Source of the DNA: Labilithrix luteola
GTDB lineage: Bacteria; Myxococcota_A; Polyangia; Polyangiales; Polyangiaceae
DNA length: 5,276 bases
Direction of reading: 5' to 3'
Assembly (NCBI GenBank): GCA_026225435.1
Contig: JAMFST010001092.1
Location: 1-5,276, forward strand
The position numbers and the translations under genes were made by a program. The notes under the pieces are model-generated. The model searched no databases and had not been told where the DNA came from. It was given only the letters and a program-made list of their open reading frames with translations. Numbering within the stretch: position 1 is the stretch's first letter; each line of letters begins with the position of its first letter. Below are positions 1 to 5,276 of the stretch, one piece after another.

Positions 1-350
1 AGAAGGTCATCACCAGCCCGATCCAGGACGACGCCGGCAACACCACGCGCTTTCTGGTGCTCGGGCGGCAGATCTTCCCGCCGTCGGGGCACGATCGCAC
101 CTCGCTGCTGGTGCTCATCAAGGACCAGCCGGGCGCGCTCTTCAAGGTGCTCAGCCCCTTTGCCAAGCACGACATCAGCATGACCCGCATCGAGTCACGC
201 CCGTCACGCCAGGCCAAGTGGGAGTACGGCTTCTTCATCGATCTCGACGGGCACGTCGAGGACGCGACGATGAAGGAAGCGCTCGCCGAGCTCGAGGAGC
301 ACGTGGCGATGATCAAGGTGCTCGGGTCGTATCCCGTCGCGGTTCCCTAG
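1..350 (+). CDS. pheA: Prephenate dehydratase (P-protein), C-terminal part with ACT domain; 5' truncated
   Basis: This is the end of prephenate dehydratase, the cytoplasmic enzyme that converts prephenate to phenylpyruvate in phenylalanine synthesis. The frame is open to the left edge (first full codon at base 3) and stops with TAG at 348-350, giving 115 visible codons. The first residues include the NTTRF segment that closes the catalytic domain; its Thr-Arg-Phe (45-53) is the family's conserved catalytic TRF motif. An ACT domain follows from about residue 35. It has the PGALF stretch (GALF at 132-143) and ESRPS (192-206), which correspond to the GALV and ESRP motifs that bind phenylalanine in feedback-inhibited enzymes. 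Allosteric inhibition by phenylalanine is therefore expected. A GTG at 57 lies inside the domain and is not the start. Whether an N-terminal chorismate mutase domain is fused, as in many bacterial P-proteins, cannot be seen. Identification is firm; the symbol follows the usual name. Confidence 0.93.
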   Translation, partial: KVITSPIQDDAGNTTRFLVLGRQIFPPSGHDRTSLLVLIKDQPGALFKVLSPFAKHDISMTRIESRPSRQAKWEYGFFIDLDGHVEDATMKEALAELEEHVAMIKVLGSYPVAVP

Positions 351-440
351 TCGCGACGGCCGCAGGAGGATCCGCGCCGCGAGAAGCGGTCCTTCCATCG
401 CCGTGACGCGCCCCGCCAACGCGCACCCCGCGCGAGCCTC

Positions 441-470
441 TTGGTCAACGCCAGGTCCACCCGGTAGCGT
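441..470 (+). promoter_or_regulatory. Candidate sigma-70-type promoter for glpK
   Basis: TTGGTC (441-446) and TAGCGT (465-470) are separated by 18 bases in the gap before glpK. Each box matches only three of six consensus positions, though a T-A-n-n-n-T -10 box is what I would expect in a GC-rich genome. Transcription would begin near 476-478, only about five to seven bases before the ATG at 483, so the message would be almost leaderless. That fits the absence of a Shine-Dalgarno sequence. The rest of the 351-482 gap holds no gene and no clear operator. This is a weak prediction from pattern and position only. Confidence 0.33.
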
Positions 471-482
471 GCGCGGCTGACC

Positions 483-1976
483 ATGCCGAACTCGCCGATC
501 CTCGCCATCGATCAAGGAACCACCGGCACCACTGCCCTCGTCGTCGCCCTCGACGGCACCACCCTCGGCCGTGCGACGGTGGAGTTCCCCCAGTACTTTC
601 CCCATCCGGGCTGGGTGGAGCACAAGGCGAGCGAGATCTGGACCTCGGTCGAGAAGGCGGTCACCCAGGCTCTCGCCGCCGCCAAGGTCGACGGCAAGAG
701 CAAGGGGGCGCTGTCGGCCATCGGCATCACCAACCAGCGCGAGACCACGCTGCTCTGGGACCGCAAGAGCGGCGACCCGATCCACAACGCCATCGTCTGG
801 CAGTGCCGCCGCACCGCGGACATCTGTACGAAGCTCAAGGCCGAGGGGCACGAGCCGCGCGTGCGCGAGAAGACCGGCCTGGTCATCGACGCCTACTTCT
901 CCGGCACAAAGATCGCGTGGATCCTCGACCACGTCGAAGGGGCGCGCGCGCGAGCGGAGAAGGGGGAGATCGCCTTCGGCACCATCGACAGCTTCCTCGT
1001 CCACCGCCTGAGCGGCGGGAAGAAGCACGTCACCGACGCGACCAACGCCTCGCGCACGCTGCTGATGAACCTGGCGCGGGTCGAGTGGGACCCCGAGCTG
1101 CTCGGGACGTTCCGCGTCCCCGAGGCGGTGCTGCCGAGCATCGTCGGCAACGCCGAGATCATCTCCGAGACCAGCGGCGTCGGCTTCCTCGCCGATGGCA
1201 TCCCCGTCGCCGGCATGGCGGGCGATCAGCAGGCGGCGCTCTTCGGCCAGGCGTGCTTCGAGCGGGGCGACGCCAAGTGCACCTACGGTACCGGCGCCTT
1301 CGCCCTGACCAACATCGGCGACCGTCCGATCCTGAGCGAGCACGGCCTGGTCACCACCTGCGCCTGGAAGCTCGGCAAGGACGTCACCTACGCGCTCGAG
1401 GGGAGCGCCTTCGTCGCCGGCGCCGCGGTGCAGTGGCTGCGTGACGGGCTCGGGCTGATCTCGAAGGCGGAGGACATCGAGGCGCTGGCTCGCTCGGTGG
1501 AGTCGTCGGACGGAGTGACGTTCGTGCCCGCGCTCGCGGGCCTGGGCGCGCCGCACTGGGACCCGAACGCGCGCGGGCTGATCTCGGGCATCACGCGCGG
1601 GACCACGAAGGCGCACATCGCGCGCGCCGCGCTCGAGGGGATCGCCTTCGAGGTGTACGACCTGCTCGACGCCATGCAGAAGGACGCCAGGCGCCCGATC
1701 GCGCGCCTACGCGTGGACGGAGGCGCGGCGCGGAACGACCTGCTGATGCAGTTCCAGTCGGACCTCGGCGGCGTCACCGTGGAGCGGCCGACCGAGGTGG
1801 AGTCGACGGGCAGAGGCGCGGCGATGCTCGCGGCGGTCGGCGCCGGGCTGCTCGCGCCGGAGCAGACCGCGCCGATGGTGAAGAAGGACCGGACCTTCGA
1901 GCCGGCAATGGAGAAGGCGGAGCGGGATGCTCACCTGGCGCGGTGGCAGCGGGCGGTGGACCGGGCGTTGGGGTGA
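483..1976 (+). CDS. glpK: Glycerol kinase
   Basis: ATP:glycerol 3-phosphotransferase (FGGY family), which traps glycerol as sn-glycerol-3-phosphate in the cytoplasm for glycolysis or lipid synthesis. The 497 residues are close to the 502 of E. coli GlpK and colinear with it. Landmarks in order are the phosphate loop DQGTT (10-14), PGWVEH, NQRETT with glycerol-binding Arg86-Glu87, [23 protein letters not shown] with Tyr138, [20 protein letters not shown] with the catalytic Asp248, YGTGAF (Phe273), and [10 protein letters not shown] in the C-terminal ATPase half. The start is well fixed: an in-frame TAG lies at 465-467 and no ATG, GTG or TTG lies between it and 483. No ribosome binding site is evident. 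Oddities are Thr17 where E. coli has a phosphate-contacting Arg, no GTRI fructose-1,6-bisphosphate loop before AGDQQ, no Firmicute-type phosphorylatable His there, and no IIAGlc-binding segment near the C terminus. No glpF or glpD is adjacent. Confidence 0.98.
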   Translation: MPNSPILAIDQGTTGTTALVVALDGTTLGRATVEFPQYFPHPGWVEHKASEIWTSVEKAVTQALAAAKVDGKSKGALSAIGITNQRETTLLWDRKSGDPIHNAIVWQCRRTADICTKLKAEGHEPRVREKTGLVIDAYFSGTKIAWILDHVEGARARAEKGEIAFGTIDSFLVHRLSGGKKHVTDATNASRTLLMNLARVEWDPELLGTFRVPEAVLPSIVGNAEIISETSGVGFLADGIPVAGMAGDQQAALFGQACFERGDAKCTYGTGAFALTNIGDRPILSEHGLVTTCAWKLGKDVTYALEGSAFVAGAAVQWLRDGLGLISKAEDIEALARSVESSDGVTFVPALAGLGAPHWDPNARGLISGITRGTTKAHIARAALEGIAFEVYDLLDAMQKDARRPIARLRVDGGAARNDLLMQFQSDLGGVTVERPTEVESTGRGAAMLAAVGAGLLAPEQTAPMVKKDRTFEPAMEKAERDAHLARWQRAVDRALG

Positions 1977-1995
1977 GCGCCGGCCTGCGCGCTCA
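1974..1995. terminator. Inverted repeat spanning both convergent stop codons; possible bidirectional terminator
   Basis: TGAGCGC (1974-1980) and GCGCTCA (1989-1995) form a perfect 7-bp stem with an 8-base loop. The left arm begins with the TGA stop of glpK and the right arm contains the stop of the minus-strand lipoprotein gene, so the hairpin forms in both transcripts exactly at the ends of the two genes. Beyond a G-A mismatch (1973/1996) two more G-C pairs are possible. For the glpK message a second stem, GGGCGG (1999-2004) with CCGCCC (2013-2018), follows closely. Neither stem has a T-run in either direction, so this is not a classic intrinsic terminator. It could be a U-less terminator or 3'-end protector, or chance in GC-rich DNA. 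Confidence 0.4.
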
Positions 1996-3345
1996 ACCGG
2001 GCGGTTTGCACGCCGCCGCCCCGTTGGCGTACAGGCAGACGAACGCGTTGGTGTTGTCATAGTAGGTGAGCGGGCACTGGGAGCCCTTCACCCATTCCCC
2101 GTCCGGGCCGCAACTCTCTGGATAGAGATAGAGGCTGGTGTTTCCGGTGCAGCCCTCCTGGCTGGTGTACATCGTCTCGGCTCCACAGGTCGGTCCGCCG
2201 GCCTGGCACAAGTCGGTGCAGCATTGTGTCATCCCCGGCGCACACACACCGCTGCAGACGCCACTGACGCATGTCTTACCCGAGCAGGGCCCGCCGTTGT
2301 CCTGCAGGGTTCCGGTCGCGTCGCACGTCTGCGGCTGCTGCCCGTTGCACGAGGGAACTCCCGGGGTGCACACCGCCCCGCACGTGCCGCCGGCGATGGG
2401 CCCCGTGACCCAGGTCCCCGGGTCCTCGCACGTCTGCGGTGTGCTGCCGATGCAGCGCGTGGCCTTCACGCTCTGGCAGACGGTGCCGTCACAGCAGGAA
2501 TCCTGACAGACGAGGTTCCCGGTGCAGCTCGAGGTGCACCTTTGCGTGGTCGTGTCGCACGCCGTGCCTGTCGGGCAGTCGTTGCTGCTGGCGCACCCGC
2601 AGGCGCCAGCCACGCACTCATTCGTCCCGGTGCACGCTGCACAGACGACCCCAGCGTTGCCGCATTGCGTCTTGCTCGTCTGTGTCACGCACGTGCCGGC
2701 GGCGTCGCAGCAGCCGGTCGGGCAGGTTGACGGTGAGCACGCGCTAGGTCCGCTGTCCGGTGTCGCCCCGTCGGCGCCGCTGTCGACAACCGTGGCGTCG
2801 GGCGTGCCGGTCCCCGCGTCGCCGCCGCTGTAGTCAGGGAGCTGACCGGCGTTGACCGTGCTCGACACGCAGGTGCCGTCCGCCGCATTGCAGGTCTGCC
2901 CCGTGCCACAGGGGCTGGCGGCGCCGGCGTCCTGGTAGTCGGCGTGCGCCGTGCACTTGGCGCTGAAGACGATGTCGAGCTCCACGACCCGCGCGGTCGG
3001 GATCTGGATCACCTGGTCCTCGCGATCGTCGAGCAGGGTGGTGCCGGCCCACAGGCTCGCGTTCACGCTGACAGCCGTGGCGCTGTCCCCGTCGGTCTCC
3101 ACGCCGATGGTCGTCGGTAACGTGGTCTCGGCGGGGATGGCGTAGTCGGCGTTGCGGTACGGCTTCGAGCCGTCGGACGACGTGATGTCGACGTGCAGGC
3201 GCGTGGCCTGGGTCAGCGTCCCGTCACTGCTCATCACGACGAGCAACCCGCCGGGCGAGGTCGTCGTGCTCGAACAGCCCGGCGCCATCACCGCGGCACC
3301 GGCGATCGCTGCGGCCAGGAGGGCCCCACGGATCAGGGTGCTCAC
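1993..3345 (-). CDS. Cys-rich secreted lipoprotein, myxobacterial type, function unknown
   Basis: A 450-residue predicted lipoprotein; I do not recognise a named family. Residues 1-23 form a signal peptide (Arg6, then a hydrophobic stretch at 8-21), ending in APGC with Cys24 as the probable lipidated residue. The lipobox is imperfect, with Ala at -3 and Pro at -2. Ser at +2 would suit outer-membrane sorting. Residues 34-129 look like a beta-rich domain. An Asp/Gly/Thr-rich linker (about 172-200) leads to a Cys-rich region (203-446). By my count the whole protein has about 43 cysteines. The region contains three CC clusters (212-213, 284-285, 375-376) and repeated CxGxxPQTC modules. Disulfide-rich folding outside the cytoplasm is inferred. 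The GTG start at 3345 overlaps the previous gene's TGA (GTGA) and follows GGAGGT by five bases. An open frame continues upstream to 3630, but that part is Arg/Pro-rich shadow of the previous gene and lacks a signal peptide. It is the last gene of the cassette. Adhesion, binding or a structural surface role are all possible. Confidence 0.86.
   Translation of the reverse strand: MSTLIRGALLAAAIAGAAVMAPGCSSTTTSPGGLLVVMSSDGTLTQATRLHVDITSSDGSKPYRNADYAIPAETTLPTTIGVETDGDSATAVSVNASLWAGTTLLDDREDQVIQIPTARVVELDIVFSAKCTAHADYQDAGAASPCGTGQTCNAADGTCVSSTVNAGQLPDYSGGDAGTGTPDATVVDSGADGATPDSGPSACSPSTCPTGCCDAAGTCVTQTSKTQCGNAGVVCAACTGTNECVAGACGCASSNDCPTGTACDTTTQRCTSSCTGNLVCQDSCCDGTVCQSVKATRCIGSTPQTCEDPGTWVTGPIAGGTCGAVCTPGVPSCNGQQPQTCDATGTLQDNGGPCSGKTCVSGVCSGVCAPGMTQCCTDLCQAGGPTCGAETMYTSQEGCTGNTSLYLYPESCGPDGEWVKGSQCPLTYYDNTNAFVCLYANGAAACKPPG
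2245..2454 (-). repeat. Two tandem 35-residue Cys modules within the lipoprotein gene
   Basis: The lipoprotein contains C-x-G-x-x-P-Q-T-C twice, at residues 298-306 and 333-341, each followed by an acidic residue, two more residues and Gly-Thr. The period is exactly 35 codons. At DNA level the 14-base word TCGCACGTCTGCGG (plus-strand reading) occurs at 2321-2334 and again at 2426-2439, 105 bases apart. A degenerate third copy may lie at residues 399-424, with Cys399-Thr-Gly, Cys412, a Gly-Glu-Trp and a closing Cys424. The second halves of the modules differ in cysteine spacing, so this is an old or diverged internal duplication. Confidence 0.6.
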
Positions 3346-4316
3346 CGGCCACCTCCGCGGTGGGCCATGACCGTCCCGAGCTTGCTGTCGGGGAACGCTC
3401 CGGTCGAATCGGACGGGCGGAAGAGGAAGTAGCCGCCGACGGCGAGCCCGGCGACGACGACCGCGCCGCCGCCCACGATCCACGGCCACACAGCGCGCTT
3501 CTCGTCGTCGAGGTGGGGGCTGAGCGAGCGATGTTCTCCGAGGGCGAGGTCCACGTCGGTCACCTTGGTCTGCTTTCCCGGCCCCTCGACCGTCACCTGA
3601 TGAGTGCCGGGCGAGACCGCCCCTTCCCACGTCCCCTTGCCGACGAACTTCGAATCGACGAGCACCGAGTACGCAGCATCCTCGACCTTCACGGCCAGAA
3701 ACGCCGTCGACGCGACGGGAGAGAGCGACACGACGACGCGCGGCGTGGTCGACCCGGTGATCGAGAGCTGCTGATCGGCGGTCGTGTAGCCATCACGCTC
3801 GACGTGCAAGGTGTGCGTCCCGATGTCCACGGCGACCGGGTTGGTGAGCGGCGCCTGGCCGATCTCGTCCTTGTCGAGGCGCACGGTGGCCCCCGCCGGC
3901 TCGATGGCGAAGGTCACCTCGCTGAACAACTGCTTGAACGCGGCCTGGGTGGCGCGCGCCTGGGCGATCTGGCTCGGGTCGAGGTTGGTGGCGTCGCGGA
4001 GAAACCTGTCGACCAGCTCGGAGGCGCGCGCGTAGTGACGCAGCTCCTTCTCGCACGCGGCCATGTTCCACAGCAGCCGCGCGTCGTGCGAGGCGTCGTA
4101 GGCAGCGTGGAACTTGGTGACCGCCCCGGCGTAGTCGTGGTCGTCGAACAGCAGCTTGGCCGACTTGTAGCTGTCGAGCGCGTCCCCGGTCAGACTGGTG
4201 GCGAGGGGCCCCGGCGCGGCGGCGTGGACGGGAGCGCTCGAGAGCAGCGCGAAGATGCCCGCGACGGCCGCGACGGAATGCGTGAGCTTTAGCCGGAGGG
4301 TGCGAGAGCGCGACAT
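3342..4316 (-). CDS. Secreted, membrane-anchored TPR/PEGA-domain protein
   Basis: A 324-residue predicted envelope protein. A signal peptide covers residues 1-32 (Arg/Lys-rich start, hydrophobic 14-28, likely cleavage after Val-His-Ala32). Residues 47-110 form about two TPR-like helical hairpins (spacing like LF...DY..A...F..AY, then LLWNMAACEK and ASELVDRFL). Residues 134-198 are a PEGA domain, with the EPAGATVRLD strand, a proline, a G-T-H-T-L-H-V strand and the DGY turn. Residues 205-268 look like a second, diverged PEGA-type repeat. A single membrane helix (277-299) is followed by a 25-residue tail, so the TPR/PEGA part should face the periplasm and the tail the cytoplasm. TPRs usually mediate protein contacts; PEGA domains are small beta domains often found on cell-surface proteins and membrane kinases. 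ATG at 4316 lies one base after the kinase stop; no strong Shine-Dalgarno is seen, so translational coupling is likely. Exact role unknown. Confidence 0.9.
   Translation of the reverse strand: MSRSRTLRLKLTHSVAAVAGIFALLSSAPVHAAAPGPLATSLTGDALDSYKSAKLLFDDHDYAGAVTKFHAAYDASHDARLLWNMAACEKELRHYARASELVDRFLRDATNLDPSQIAQARATQAAFKQLFSEVTFAIEPAGATVRLDKDEIGQAPLTNPVAVDIGTHTLHVERDGYTTADQQLSITGSTTPRVVVSLSPVASTAFLAVKVEDAAYSVLVDSKFVGKGTWEGAVSPGTHQVTVEGPGKQTKVTDVDLALGEHRSLSPHLDDEKRAVWPWIVGGGAVVVAGLAVGGYFLFRPSDSTGAFPDSKLGTVMAHRGGGR
3351..3356 (-). promoter_or_regulatory. Strong Shine-Dalgarno that fixes the lipoprotein GTG start
   Basis: On the minus strand GGAGGT lies five bases before the GTG at 3345. It is embedded in the last codons of the TPR/PEGA gene, where it encodes two of the three glycines near that protein's C terminus. 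The near-perfect match and spacing, with the GTGA stop/start overlap, decide the lipoprotein start over the longer open frame. Confidence 0.85.
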
Positions 4317-4320
4317 GTCA
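4314..4320 (-). promoter_or_regulatory. Stop/start junction TGACATG coupling the kinase and TPR/PEGA genes
   Basis: Read on the minus strand, the kinase stop TGA (4320-4318) is followed by a single C and then the ATG of the TPR/PEGA gene (4316-4314). No good Shine-Dalgarno precedes this ATG, so ribosomes finishing the kinase probably reinitiate here. No room exists for a separate promoter outside coding sequence. Confidence 0.7.
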
Positions 4321-5276
4321 GAAGGGCTTCATGCTCATGGGGTTGGCGGGAGGCGACGGGCTGGACGGGTGAGGGGAGGCAGGTGCGGCCGACGTGGGCG
4401 AGGAGGGCATCTTGAGACGGGGCGGATCCTTCCGCGGAGCCGCGCTCGCGGCCGCTGCTGGCGGCGGCGAAGCGGACGGTGCGGCTTGCACCGGCGCCTC
4501 CACGGCCGCGGATCCGGAGGGCGCCGTCTTCACGGCGCCGGTCGCCTCGCTCGATGCGCTCGGCGAGCTCACCGACGCGGTCGCTGACGTCGCCACGGGG
4601 CTGGACGCCGAGGTGGCGCTCGTGCTTCCGCCGGTCGATCCGCTGCGGTGGAGGAAGAACGCGCCTCCAGCCGCGGCACTCACGGCGACGAGCGCGAAGG
4701 GCACGAGCACGAGCGCCCCCCGCCGGGACGGGATCGAGGCCCGCGGCGATTCCCCTCCGGTCACCGACCACGGAGCGGCAGTCGACCCTCCTGCGCGTGG
4801 CGGTGGCGCCGCCGAGACCGCGGCTGCCGCCGCCATGTTCGCGCTGGCGCTCGGCGTCGCGATTCTCTGCGTGGAACCGCCGGACCCGAGCGACGGATCG
4901 CGCGGCGGGAGGCTTCGCGGCGCGACACCCTTCGCCGCCATGCGCGCCTCGAGCCGCTGCATCGCCGCCTGCGCGCTCGTGCTGCCGAACGGCTCCAGCG
5001 CCTTGCCGAATTCGAACGCGCTCCCGTACCGCTCGGCGGGCAAACGACGCAGCGAGCGCAGCACGGCCATGCTGAGCGCCGGCGGGATGTCTCCGCGCAG
5101 AGCGGTGAGCGGCCGCGGATCGGTCTCCTGGATCGACGCGAACAGGTCCACCATGTTGTCGGCGGTGAAGGGGACGTGGCGAGTCAGCAGCTCGTAGGTG
5201 ATGACCCCGAGCGACCAGACATCCGCGCGCACGTCGATGGCCTTGGAGCTGCGGAGCTGCTCCGGCGACATGTACA
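4318..5276 (-). CDS. Transmembrane Hanks-type Ser/Thr protein kinase, C-terminal part; 5' end beyond the window
   Basis: The 3' end of a PknB-like serine/threonine kinase gene; the frame is open at the right edge. Visible from the edge is YMSPEQ, the subdomain VIII (APE) motif just after the activation loop. Next come DVRADVWSLGVITYELLTR (subdomain IX, with the D-x-W-S-x-G core) and the subdomain XI Arg in LPAERY. Numbering from the Met at 5271, the kinase domain ends near residue 93. A Pro/Ala/Ser-rich juxtamembrane linker (about 97-184) follows, then one membrane helix (about 185-207). About 110 residues of Ser/Ala/Pro/Thr-rich low-complexity sequence, with few charges and no Cys, end in NPMSMKPF. 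The kinase should face the cytoplasm and the tail the periplasm. The P-loop, catalytic Lys, HRD and DFG lie outside the window, so catalytic competence cannot be judged. It is the most upstream gene seen of the minus-strand cassette. The Met at 5271 is internal, not a start. Confidence 0.95.
   Translation of the reverse strand, partial: YMSPEQLRSSKAIDVRADVWSLGVITYELLTRHVPFTADNMVDLFASIQETDPRPLTALRGDIPPALSMAVLRSLRRLPAERYGSAFEFGKALEPFGSTSAQAAMQRLEARMAAKGVAPRSLPPRDPSLGSGGSTQRIATPSASANMAAAAAVSAAPPPRAGGSTAAPWSVTGGESPRASIPSRRGALVLVPFALVAVSAAAGGAFFLHRSGSTGGSTSATSASSPVATSATASVSSPSASSEATGAVKTAPSGSAAVEAPVQAAPSASPPPAAAASAAPRKDPPRLKMPSSPTSAAPASPHPSSPSPPANPMSMKPF

Noticed and set aside
57..350. GTG at 57 as the start of a stand-alone 97-residue ACT-domain protein.
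   Set aside because: The frame continues upstream to the window edge through the conserved catalytic NTTRF segment, so 57 is internal to prephenate dehydratase.
368..392. Hairpin GGATCCGC / GCGGTCC after the dehydratase stop, considered as a terminator.
   Set aside because: The stem needs a bulged base, the loop is ten bases, and no T-run follows; not distinguishable from chance in this GC-rich gap.
204..1616. A 470-codon open frame on the minus strand opposite glpK and the dehydratase end.
   Set aside because: It lies antisense to two clearly conserved genes, is rich in Arg/Asp/Leu/Gly without motifs, and is what high GC third positions produce on the opposite strand.
1927..2730. Plus-strand open frame running from the end of glpK across the lipoprotein gene.
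   Set aside because: It starts inside glpK, lacks a ribosome binding site, and its low-complexity Ala/Arg/Gly composition is the complement of the Cys-rich gene.
3346..3630. N-terminal extension of the lipoprotein frame back to an ATG at 3630.
   Set aside because: The extension is Arg/Pro-rich, sits wholly inside the TPR/PEGA gene, and would bury the signal peptide; the GTG at 3345 has an excellent ribosome binding site.
3360..4292. A 310-codon plus-strand open frame opposite the TPR/PEGA gene.
   Set aside because: It mirrors a gene with a signal peptide, PEGA motifs and membrane helix; its own translation is Arg/Gly/Val-rich with no recognisable features.
4394..5197. Plus-strand open frames opposite the kinase gene.
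   Set aside because: They are antisense to a recognisable kinase domain and its Ser/Ala/Pro tail and show no protein motifs.

Overview
The window is very GC-rich throughout. It carries parts of five protein-coding genes in two blocks facing each other. The style of the right-hand block suggests a myxobacterium (Myxococcota), probably of the Polyangia (Sorangium/Labilithrix-like) side. The pointers are a membrane Ser/Thr kinase with a Ala/Ser/Pro-rich tail, a TPR-plus-PEGA protein, and a Cys-rich lipoprotein with Asp/Gly/Thr linkers. This placement is inferred from protein style only; no marker gene is present.

Left block, plus strand. Bases 1-350 encode the C-terminal end of a prephenate dehydratase (phenylalanine biosynthesis), with the end of the catalytic domain and its ACT regulatory domain. 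After a 132-base gap with a weak candidate promoter comes a complete glycerol kinase gene (glpK, 483-1976), which phosphorylates glycerol to sn-glycerol-3-phosphate. The two genes are metabolically unrelated and probably transcribed separately.

Right block, minus strand, read from the right edge leftwards. (1) The 3' part of a transmembrane Hanks-type Ser/Thr protein kinase gene; the ATP-binding and catalytic loops lie outside the window. (2) One base later, a secreted, membrane-anchored TPR/PEGA protein. (3) Overlapping it by four bases, a Cys-rich lipoprotein. The junctions (TGA-C-ATG and GTGA) indicate one translationally coupled operon. All three products are predicted to act at the cell envelope, so together they look like a kinase-linked envelope sensing or structural cassette of unknown purpose.

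The two blocks converge with only 16 bases between stop codons, and both stops sit in the arms of a perfect inverted repeat. I see no RNA genes, insertion sequences, CRISPR arrays or attachment sites. No non-coding stretch exceeds about 130 bases. The least ordinary part is the kinase/TPR-PEGA/lipoprotein cassette; I cannot claim from sequence alone that it is a new system.
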